Source: Plectrocnemia conspersa
Lineage: Eukaryota > Arthropoda > Insecta > Trichoptera > Polycentropodidae
Direction of reading: 5' to 3'
DNA: 64,000 nt
Assembly (NCBI GenBank): GCA_009617715.1
Contig: VTFK01000068.1
Coordinates: 620,001 to 684,000 of the forward strand
Both the position numbers and the translations under genes were made by a program. Below, in pieces: positions 37,076 to 47,200 of this stretch. Every line of letters begins with the position of its first letter. Position 1 is the stretch's first letter. The notes beneath the pieces were generated by a model. It had not been told where the DNA came from and did not search any database. It saw only the letters and a program-made list of their open reading frames with translations.

Positions 37076-38229
37076 AGGTCCATATGGTAAGGTAGTCAAA
37101 GACTTATACCACAGGTCTATCGTGCTTGTTAAAACTTTGTAAAGATATAAGCAAAAAGCGACCTAAAATGCAAATAAAAACACCGTTCATTAGGGTAACG
37201 CTCCAGCATCACATTACCAGTTGCTGAATTGCTACCATTCACCAGATTCAGCACCATCATATAACTAAAAATACATCTGGAGGGCAACGATTTTCGTCCA
37301 CCAAAAAAGATGTACTATTTTTCAGACCAGAAACATGAGTGTATCTCTCAAGCGAATCTCTATTAACGAAACCATTGTGGTCGCTTCCCAATGGCTACCA
37401 AAAATCCTAAGAATATCAAATATTTATTGACCATAACAAAATATTTGGTTAGATGTGAGTTCAAAGAGTCGCTTTCTAAAGGCGTAGACCTATTTTGCTG
37501 CTCTACGAAGCGACTGCAGCAATTGACTGAATGATCGCTGCATAATTGCGATTGTGCAGCTCAGATAAGCCCAGAATCCGATGAGGAATCAGGCAGTCAG
37601 GCAGATGAAGTCACAAGTCACCAGCAGCCACTCGAAGAGACCAACAGATTGCAAATATTTAATTAATGATTAGTTAAACTATGGGCGAAGATATTCAGAT
37701 TGGAGGTTCTATTCCCTACAAAGCCATCAATGGGTCAAATGTAGATACTTAAATGAGTACTACAATGAAAAATCTTATTCTTTGTTAGATAAAAGAGTTT
37801 TTAACTTCCTTCCTTCTATTTTAAGTAGAAATGGGTAAAATTAATTAATATTTATTTATATTTTTTTAACTTTCTTGCTATGGGAAAATATTTAAGTTTT
37901 ATACTTAATTACATATTTATGATTCAACATGATAAAATATTATATATAGTACTTAATTTGCTGAGACAAAAACGTCGAACTGGACCAGTGGAAATGAAGA
38001 GAGAAGCGGTGACTTCCTCAATCTTCACTAATAACAAGATGATTTCGTAATAAAAATACTGTTTTATCAAAATGATACTACGAATCTCGTTATTTCATTT
38101 TACCACTAAAAACGGTCAAATTTGTTGAAGTTCTATTATCTTTCAGTTATTGTACAGATTGATATTACATCATAAAATGACGGTGTAATGGCCTATTTAT
38201 AGTATATACATATAATTCAGAACTGACAC
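37076..38229. other. Non-coding DNA; unidentified GC-richer tract 37080-37670 and repeat C fragment
   Basis: 37080-37670 is less AT-rich and has one short open stretch near 37553-37668 (acidic, ending in a stop). It may be an old retroelement, but no motif confirms this. 37975-38030 (AACGTCGAACTGGACC and GAAGAGAGAAGCGGTGAC) is a minus-strand fragment of dispersed repeat C. Confidence 0.35.
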
Positions 38230-38640
38230 TTTTTCTGGATAACTCTATACCTAGTACACCGCCGATTTGTAAGCCCTGGCGAGCGACATACGTGCGGGTG
38301 TCTGGTACTCAGGTACTCTTGACGATTCGCGTCACGTCTGTTGTTGCCTTCGGAAGAGTAAAAGGCAAAAAAAGACAGCAGAGAGAGAATGCAACTCAAA
38401 TGCACTCGAACGGGCCATAACGCAATACTTGACGCAATCTCGCCCACCGATAAGAAGGCCTTCCTTTGTGCCATCGCTTATGATCGATCGTCGGATCCGA
38501 GACGGATAACCTTAAAAGGCTGCCGAGGCGTGCTTCAAAAGCAAGGCGTCGCAGATAAATCCGTGGAAATGTGCAATGCAACAAAAGCGGCGAATGCCGC
38601 AAAGGGAAGAATCGTCGCAATTCACCAGTGATGGTTGCTA
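38230..38640. promoter_or_regulatory. Candidate conserved regulatory island
   Basis: A 400-bp GC-rich island in which both strands happen to be open over long distances (38389-38631 plus, 38217-38620 minus). Neither translation shows a recognisable domain. Such multi-frame openness usually reflects composition. It is unique within the window. Confidence 0.3.
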
Positions 38641-40262
38641 TTCTTCTTAATTTTATTTAGAATTATTTGATGACTGACACTTTTTAAAACATGGACTCTA
38701 ATACATAGAGCAATGTAATGGCATCCATTACTAAAATTATGAATATTAATGGCGCATATTAAACAAGAGTAGCAAGTCTTAAATGCTGGTTCAGAGAATG
38801 TTTAAGAAAGAAAGAAATAACAATGATTCAAGTCAATGGACTAAATGCGAATTATGGAAAGCTTTATTGCATTTGATCAAAGATTCAACAGTCAGAATAC
38901 CGAACACCATCGATCCGGTGATAAAAGTCAGCTTGTCAACAAGACAATGGTGTTTAACATATCTGTCAGTCAAATGATTATTTAAGAAATATCTTACAAG
39001 TCACTTGAATCCAGAAGACATTACAATCCTAAATTTGCTAAAAGTTAATTAAAATTAAAATTTTCTGAAAAAATAATTCCGCCGATTTTTTTAAGTTCAA
39101 AAGTTATTTTTAAGTTGTAAATCGAACCATACAAATTTGTGCAATAAATCACAAATATTTTGACTATTTCTAAATAGTTTTAATGACTAATGATCGACAA
39201 TCACTGTTTTATTATATATATCCTATTGATAAATATTTTGAAACGATCGATAAAAGACATTCTCACAAATCAATTCGACCCTTTGTCTACGCGCGCATCT
39301 GCTAAATCATGCGCACTACATAAAGAGTCTCGCGAAAACTGTGCAAATAAAAATTAATGTTTTTCCTGTCTATAATTAAATAAAACTAATCTGAACCGAG
39401 ATTTTTAAGATATCAAATCCGGATGTAAAATCTTTCACTGAATTTAAAGATTCGGATTTTCCGTACAAAATTACTTAATCCGAAGCTCGCCAACTGCGAG
39501 GTTCACTTTTTCTTGTACTCACGAATTGTGAGCACAAATCTACTATTAGATTCAAACCTATATGGAGAGCTACAACTGGTTGACGAAAGATTAATCTTCT
39601 TGTCGACCAACCTCAAAAATCAGATCATTCGAAACGGGAGTCTACGCTACGCCACCGAATACTTTTAAGACACCTACCTGGAAATGCAGTCTCAGAACTC
39701 TTGGACCTCCACAAGAATCATTCAGCACAGCAGTAAGCGATAGAGAGTCGAGATCTCAACCCTTTGAACGCTACCCAGCAAGCAACAGCTAATATTTTCG
39801 TCATCCAGCGCAGTCCGTGATCTTCATTTGTAAATACCGACGACTTTTGAAATAAATTATTGTATTTAAGCGTTGTCATGTAAATATAAATAATAAAAAT
39901 TATCTAATTTGTTTTTTTAATATATTTGTTTATAACATTATTTTGTTATTATGTATATTTATATTTTTCAATCAGCTTTTAAGACGAAAATCTTATATTT
40001 ACAACCCAATTAATTCATATTGTACTTGGAGAAATAGAGCAGCTTAATTTCGCTTAATTTTATGTAGATATAAAATATTTTATACATGGAATTTAAAAAA
40101 AAATTAACCTGTAGCTATTCATAAATAAAAATTAACAATTAAATGGATTTTGATAACTGATAACTTTAACTTTAACCACATATACATTACAGCAATGATT
40201 TTAATTTTAATAATAATGTTTAAAATACAAAAATATAATGACGATTATTTTTATTGTATATA
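38641..40262. other. Non-coding DNA with an unidentified segment at 39480-39870
   Basis: 39480-39870 is GC-richer and ends in an AATAAATTATTG word, a layout that would suit a solo LTR or a 3' exon. No terminal TG/CA repeats or coding sequence support either. The rest is AT-rich. Confidence 0.3.
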
Positions 40263-40470
40263 CAGTAGACCCCCAATAATACAGTAAATTGGGAATGTGC
40301 TATTTGGGTGCGTGTAGTTGGGGGACTAGAAAATACTCTACATTTTTTTAGCAATACGTACGAATCAGGCGCGTGTGGTGAGATATTCTCTGTTTGGTCC
40401 GCTCGCACATAAAGTGACGGACACCCAAATAGCACGTTCCAAATTTACCGTGTTATTGGGGGGTCTACTG
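40263..40470. mobile_element. pogo/Tigger-type MITE with long inverted ends
   Basis: 208 bp between TA dinucleotides (40261-40262 and 40471-40472). The first and last 50 bases are inverted copies of each other (CAGTAGACCCCCAATAA and GCTATTTGGGTG at one end, their complements at the other), with one extra C and a few mismatches. No coding capacity. The open frame at 40220-40435 simply reads through it. Confidence 0.8.
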
Positions 40471-40779
40471 TACGTGTATTACCTTGCGATATAAATTATA
40501 GGAGTGTAATATAAATTTGTTTATGTTTGTCTTCTTAGAATATTGATGAAAGAGAAAAAAAATTAAATATTAATATAGGCCATTATTTCTATTTTTCGTG
40601 AGCAAACTTGCCGGGCACTGCTGCACACCGTGGCTTAAGTATAAGATTCATTAGTTTCTTAATAGATCTGCCACTGATTATAATCCTATATCTAAACATA
40701 TTTAAGACTCTATCCGACGATTGAAGATAATTCTACGATTTTTCTTTATAAATAAAATTCCCTTATATAGAGAAGCATA
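40471..40779. other. AT-rich non-coding DNA
   Basis: Nothing recognised. Confidence 0.35.
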
Positions 40780-41260
40780 TTTATGGCGGCGACCATTTGT
40801 GCCGAGATCCATAAGTTATCGGCTGTCTCCCTTATGAAAACAAATACAGCGTGTACAGAGAGCCAAATGGACTTAAGACGTTGCAAATTTTTACTCCATC
40901 GGCAGCGTTTAAGCGCATTTTTATTGAAAGAATTCGATCGGGTTAGAAGCCGAGTCCTTATTGGGACGAGCCGAGAGTTTCTTATGGCCTGTTCGGCGGT
41001 TCATTACCATTCAGCGGCTATACGTTCTCGTTCTTTTTTATATGTTCCGAGTTGTTGCTGCTGCCATCGACAAGAAATTACAGTACCTACTCCCTCCTTA
41101 CGAATTAATTAAAGCTAATGAAAGATAAACGACGACGCTGCGTTGAATCTTTATGCGGTTCTAGCATCGCATAAATTTGTCCCTTTGTCGCTCTCCGAGA
41201 TCATCTATCTTCCGTGAATAAGAATCTAATCATTCTCCGAGAGCGGTAAGCTGATGATCA
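40780..41260. promoter_or_regulatory. Candidate conserved regulatory island
   Basis: A long island of balanced composition with GGCGGCGACCATTTG, CATAAGTTATCGGCTG, TTCATTACCATTCAGCGG and GAATTAATTAAAGCTAATG. A 109-codon plus frame (40783-41112) spans it but looks like no known protein and is cysteine/serine-rich by chance composition. The TAATTAAAGCTAATG cluster favours a developmental enhancer. Confidence 0.35.
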
Positions 41261-41607
41261 AAAAGTGAGCGGTGCTATGTAAGAAGTGCTTAAATAGAAC
41301 AAATGGAAATGGAGTTAAACTAGCAATGATTTGTCGGAGAACGTAGTATGCATTTGCGGTGATTGAGTGACTTCCTTATACGTTGCGATATGTTATGAAT
41401 AACTACTATTTCTTCGTATCAGCTCTATTGAGCCGGAAAATAAAATAATTATTGTACATAGTCAGTAATTTTAAAATATTAGAAGAATAATCGCTAAATA
41501 GTAAAAATACAAGGCTGTAAAAATAGAATCGAGTTTATCAAACCTCAATTACAGCATGTGTTAATTCCTAATCCATATATGTTCGTTATATAATCCGTAT
41601 CTCTTAC

Positions 41608-41814
41608 ATGAAAGAAGAAACAGAAATTCATTGCCAACTATGGTATGCCATCCTTTGTCACCAATGCACTCGCTACAAGCATCAAAGAAAAAATTGTTTT
41701 ATTAAACTTTATGAACAGTGTTTAGAAGTATCTAAACTTCTTAATGAAACAGTTTCCAAAAGATTAGGTTGGGTGCCAAAAAAGAGAACAGGCACAAGAC
41801 TTCTATTACATTAG
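41608..41814 (+). CDS. Unassigned 68-codon open frame (doubtful gene)
   Basis: An open frame beginning KEETEIHCQLWYAILC and ending GWVPKKRTGTRLLLH in otherwise AT-rich DNA. Its codons are more balanced than the surroundings, so it may be an exon or transposon fragment. No motif is recognised, no splice sites decide its limits, and there is no second copy in the window. It could equally be chance. Confidence 0.2.
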   Translation: MKEETEIHCQLWYAILCHQCTRYKHQRKNCFIKLYEQCLEVSKLLNETVSKRLGWVPKKRTGTRLLLH

Positions 41815-41959
41815 AGCCAAGAAACTCGTTCACATGCTCACCAAATTAATTTAAGGTTTTCTCGAAACGTTGTGGTGCGCGATTAAACATTGCTATTCTT
41901 TATGTAATAAAAAATACAATAAATTAGCCTAAATTAGCCTTTTTTTTCTTTAAATGAAA

Positions 41960-42057
41960 TTAAATAACTATAACATTTATCTCCCCCGATGTAACATTTC
42001 TGGCTTCTTGAATCAGTAGGCGTAACAATGTTTCACCACGCTGGTCTCTGCCTAATA
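41960..42057 (-). CDS. Possible terminal coding exon of an unidentified gene
   Basis: On the minus strand TATTTTTTCAG is followed by an open frame (phase 2) that begins LGRDQRGETLLRLLIQEARN and ends in TAA 12 residues later. The first 25 residues have ordinary, balanced codons in a region that is otherwise about 75% AT, and amphipathic helix-like spacing. I do not recognise the family. It lies about 2 kb downstream of the Psa stop on the same strand. It could be the last exon of another transcript whose other exons I cannot place, an alternative 3' exon, or a retained fragment. Confidence 0.35.
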
Positions 42058-42469
42058 CTGAAAAAATACATGAGAAACTGTGAGTGGCACTGAATAAAAT
42101 GAATATGTTTCAACTGACATATTGGTACCATAAATTGTCTTTTTTTTATACAAATTGCTTTTCATAAATATTCATTTAGATGCATTTTTTCTAGACTAAT
42201 TATTAGAGAACCTACATAATACTTTTTTTAAATCGTAACATAATGTTCTGTAAAAATGATATATATTAAGTTCTTATTGAGGCAAACAGAAAGAATATGA
42301 GAATAGCATACATTTTCTTTTTTCATTTTGACTCGAAAGCCAAAGAAAATATTTTTTTTAGAAACAATCGTGATATTAGTAACAAAATAAATATAAAATA
42401 TTGTATTCTTACTTTTAGTAACGTTTCTGCAAAGAATTAATAATAACTTTATCGCAATAAGTGTATATC

Positions 42470-43010
42470 CATCTCCTCGCATTTCTAAATGAAAGTCTGC
42501 GTTTGCTTCTTTTTTACTTACTTCACAGTATCGATCTCTGATAGTATGCGCATTTGAAAGTCAGCGATCGAATCTCGACAATGCAGGAAACCCGGCATGT
42601 TCGGAATAACAAGAATGAAATGCGAATGCATTTTTTATGCGACAGCGCCAGGAGGCCTTTGTGAGGCTGCGGCAGCATGTCTCTTCTGCACATGTCATGT
42701 CAAGTGTCACATCAATGCGAAGTACATACCACGCCATGATGAAAGCGTAGGGTAAAAAAAGCACAACCCGTATTTCCCAAGATATCCGCGCAATGTTCAA
42801 GTTTTCCATTAACATCGTGTTCAATGTGGGCGGGGGAAAAAATTGAAACGGAATCGGACTGCCTGCCACATTAACATCGCATCGATAAATGATGTCCGTA
42901 GCCGTTGTGTTGAAAAAATTAAATCGTATTTTAAAGGATTTAATTCTCCCCTCGAATTCGCATGGTCGAAAATGACGCTGTTAAGACTCGATGCGAAAAA
43001 AATAACAAGT
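42470..43010. promoter_or_regulatory. Candidate conserved regulatory island
   Basis: A 540-bp GC-richer island with CGACAGCGCCAGGAGGCC, CACATGTCATGTC, AATGTGGGCGGGGG and CATCGATAAATGATG. Opposed short open frames are present without any family signature. Unique in the window. Confidence 0.3.
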
Positions 43011-44074
43011 ATCAAATCTTCTTGTAACTGTATAAATAAAAAATATTAATCTAATAAATTACAAATTAAAACTAGGCCAAAACATTTTAGTTAAATATAA
43101 ATATAATAAAAAAATTAGGATACGATAAAATTTGAGCAAAATCGACAAAATTAGTTAGCAGGCTAGCCATTGTTTCAAATTAACAGCTGCTAAAAAAACG
43201 TAAAACTTACAGCAAAAAAACATTCCAGTATTCCAATATGTTCTACACAAACTTACAAAAATATTCTTTCTTACACACACAGTCAGCCTCGTATTTTTAA
43301 ATTGTTTTTTAATATGCAACATTGTTAAAAAAAGTAAAACATTAATTAAAACGCAATAAGTTTATTTTACTATTCCGTTTATTTTTACATAAGGCATAAA
43401 AATGTAATCATAAATTGTTTACGCGTGTTTTTTTTAATACTGCTTTGTACAAATCATAACTTAAAATACAGTATGTATAAAATTAAACAAGGTCTGCTAT
43501 TAAAGCTCTTGAAAATTAATTTAACATAATTAAATATATATAAATATATAAAAACATTCCGTCCAAAAGAAATACTTCAGTGGTAACGAAAATTGCTTAT
43601 ACATACTATATTAATAAATACAAATAAGAGGAACCCATTATCAAAAAATTATGAACAAAAAATTTTGTACACTAATATACATATGGCTTGAACTCTGTAA
43701 ATAAATACAAAAATGCTTTTACAACACACTATGATTAAAGGACAACCATTTCAGTAACAAGCATATGAAAATTATTATATATTGTCCACAACTTGAACAA
43801 AATTAACACGTTCGTTGTACTACAAATAATGAAAATACGGACCGACAACAACAACGTAAAGAACAAATATATTATAAAAAAAACCTCTTTGGAATCATTA
43901 GCCTGAACTAAGAAAAACTATGAGCCTTATCGGTGGTTTCAGTCAAATTCCAATACTGAATTGGGAGCGAAACTTGAAAATTTCGCAAGCGACGTTGAAA
44001 GTGAATTACTTTCATTAAAATTACATTGATTACGTAATATATGTGTATATATATCGTATAAATATGGGGTAGAA
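43011..44074 (-). other. Probable Psa 3' untranslated region and downstream DNA
   Basis: AT-rich DNA downstream of the Psa stop. On the minus strand the first AATAAA signals are at 43378-43383 and 43371-43376, about 700 bases after the stop, which would give a plausible 3' UTR. No other feature is seen. Confidence 0.4.
43371..43383 (-). terminator. Candidate Psa poly(A) signals
   Basis: Two overlapping-range AATAAA hexamers on the minus strand, the first downstream of the Psa stop codon. Position fits, but AAUAAA is frequent in AT-rich DNA. Confidence 0.35.
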
Positions 44075-44287
44075 TTAAACGTAAGATGTTAAAAATTCGT
44101 TGGTTGTTTGGAAGTCACGTTCGAGCCATCCGGCGTTAAGGCGAATAGTTTCGACGCTCTGTTGTACGGTTCTTTCGGCTCCAGGCGAGCAGTGGGTCTT
44201 GAAGAACTCTTCGACTTCCAATGCTGACTTTTCAGATGCAAAGTTTTCAGTCGTCGACTTTACAAGACGCGACAGCAGAAAACCTCC
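44075..44287 (-). CDS. Psa: Psa terminal exon
   Basis: 70 codons and TAA, from GGFLLSRLVKSTTENFASEK to TTNEFLTSYV. It contains the conserved EVEEFFKTH and AERTVQQSVETIRLNAGWLERD segments of the M1 C-terminus. Acceptor TGTTCTAG. The plus-strand open frame at 44100-44291 is a shadow of this exon. Confidence 0.92.
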   Translation of the reverse strand, partial: GGFLLSRLVKSTTENFASEKSALEVEEFFKTHCSPGAERTVQQSVETIRLNAGWLERDFQTTNEFLTSYV

Positions 44288-47200
44288 CTAGAACATAAAA
44301 AATAAAATCAGTAAAAAACAATTTTTCATATTCCTACAACAGAAAATCAATAATCATAAAAAGTTTGTTTAAAAAGTCATTGGAATCAGTTATAAAATAA
44401 AATATATAATAAAACCAGTAAATTGACCGATTTGCTAAGATCTTCAAAATAGACGCTATTTCAGTGACATCTTCTTTATAGTAAAGTAAAACCTTTTACC
44501 AGACAAAATTATTTTAGGTTTAGAAATAGATGAATAGAAGACAAATCTATTGAGTGTAAATGAGAAAGCAATTTGAAGCATCTGACTTTTTAATTGATGA
44601 CCTAGTTAGTAGTGATGTGAATGAAGAATATTTTCAAAGATTATTATACAAGATTTTTTCAATACTTATAAACCATCTAGAATTTTTAAAAGGAAGCAAA
44701 ATAATTCCAATGCTATTGATGAAACTCAGAAAGCCAAAGAAAATAAGAGAATTCAATAAATCAAAAGTATTTTGTAAGATAGTTTATCAAAGAAAAAGAA
44801 GAAAATAGTGAAGGGTTTTTACTTAATTAGCCCGTTTGTTCAGCAATGTTTTGATTAAAAAATGGTCATAAATATTCGGAAAGCACATGTTAACCCTCTT
44901 TCACATCCTCAATATAATCAAATCAAATACCTCAATGATCTAAATAATTTAGTCAAGCTCTTGATATTTATTTTATATTTTATTTGCAAACAATATATTA
45001 TGTATGGACGTAGTGACAGCCCTGGCGCCGCTCAAGAAAACAAAAAAAGTTTTCATGGTTTAAAACTCCCTACCAAATTATTATAATTTTTAATGCTTCT
45101 TCATAGATGACGATAAACCCAACACGGCTTGTAATATTTTTTCTTAGCGTAAATAACAGTTTATTGCGAGAGAAAAAACGCTTACGCTTGATGCGGTCAC
45201 GGCACTAGCTTTGTGACTACATCAAGCAACAAAATGCTCACACTGCATTAAAAAGGTTAATGTTATACAATACAATATATTATAAACCTATTAAAAAGAA
45301 AAAACAATTCACAACTATTAAGTACAGATTTCATCACAGTTGTAACCAAATTTAATTATATTTTATAATGTTTTGAAAGCTTGTTATAATCAGTCAATAA
45401 CAATGATATGATGGAAAGGTATTTGCTGTAGAACAAACTAAGTAAAATAATATTAAACATTTAAACATGCTTTAACATGGTAGAATACAGTTAATTTAAA
45501 AATAAATAATAACATAATAGTAAAATTTAAGGTACCCACATGTCTAACAATCTAAAAAATTAAACTAGTCTATTTATTTTCAACTGTCAGTATACAAAAA
45601 CATCGCATACTCCTAAATTTGTACCGTGTGATTGATCGGTTGCATTGAGGGGCGGTATCAGAAAGTACACAAAGCAGGATTGGTTAGTTATTCTCGGGTT
45701 ACCGTTGTCGAGACTATTATCTTATCGCCCATTTCACGATTCTGATAGTTATGTTTTATTTATCATAATCCTTGCCTTGCCCTGTGTGTTATAAATTTTA
45801 TTTATTTTTAAAATCAATAGTTTTTTTCATTTAAAAAATGTTTTATTTGTTCAAATTTAGCCTTGTTTTTACTCACACTGACTTAATAAAAAAATTGAGT
45901 GCAATCTCATATTCCAGACAAGTTTATGGGAAAAGACAAAGTTAAAGATAAAGAAGAAATGATAAAAGCAATGATTAGGAATTGGAAATAATATTATCTG
46001 GAAAATGAATTTCTTAATAATTGATTCATGGAATGTTCCCATTTAAAATCATTCCTGAGAATTTTAAAACACTAAATAATTCCAAGTAAACAATGCTAAT
46101 CCAACGTTAAACAAAAGTCATCTCAATCCTAGCCAAAAAGCTACAGAATAAAATTGCAGAAGATGGCCAAACATTCATTGTAAAACGCTATATATATATA
46201 TATTTCGATTCCGACAACTTTTCAAACCATTACAGAATTATGTACAGTAAGTTCTCGACTTACGCGGTTAATTCGTTCCAGAAAAATTCGCATAAGTCGA
46301 AAATCGCGTAAGTAGAGGAATACTCATCCGATATGTATTAAATATTAATACATTCCCCAATCATCGAACGATACTTAAAAGAACTAAATGCCGTCTTCTT
46401 GTATGTATACATTAGGTTAAAATGAAAATAAAAGCATTATAAAAATTTATTCTATGTGTTAAATTGTCTACATACATTATAATCTTAACTTTTTTTTTAC
46501 AAAATAAAAGTGAGAAACATAAAAATAATATTTATACATACATATTCATTAAAATATCATGTCATAATGTCTATACTATTCCATTTCAATATCTTTAGGT
46601 GTTGGATTTCTTTTTATCTAATAAGAAACCGTACTTATCCAGTGAAGATTGTACACTAGATCTTTTTTTTCTCATAATAGATATTTTTATAACAGGAAAA
46701 ATAGCGTCCTGAACTGTTTTATTGGCTTTCTCAAACCGATCAATGTCGGGATCTTGTGCTTTTTTAATCAGCCATTCCTTGGTCTATCAAATTGAGGCAT
46801 TCATTCATTTTTTGTACTCAAATTCTTTTATTTCTTTGACTTCCTCCTCCGAATCACCGCCGTTGTTTCTATATTCTTCAAGTTCTATTAAATGTTCATT
46901 GTTTAATTCCACTCTATGATTTTCTAACAATTCAATGAAATCATTTTCATTTAGATTTAAATTTAATTGGTTTGTCATTTCAACAAGATCATTAATTATG
47001 TTATCTTCCTGCATGGGGTCTTCAACAACTTCAAAAAATTGAGGAGTAAGCTTCTTCCAAACGTTTTTCATGGTAGACTTTACAATTTCATTCCAGGCAA
47101 CACCAATATTTTTAACAGCTTCATAAATATTGTGTTCTTTCAAAAACTGTGTCAGTGATATACTGTTTGCCCTTCAGTTACCTTTATGGCATTTCTAAAA

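Noticed and set aside
38217..38631. Overlapping open frames on both strands of the 38.4-kb island
   Set aside because: Openness on several frames reflects GC content; no recognisable protein features.
39480..39870. Solo LTR
   Set aside because: No TG...CA ends or flanking duplication could be defined.
40783..41112. 109-codon open frame as a protein gene
   Set aside because: No domain, no Kozak or splice context, and composition of a regulatory island.
44100..44291. Plus-strand 63-codon frame
   Set aside because: Shadow of the Psa terminal exon.
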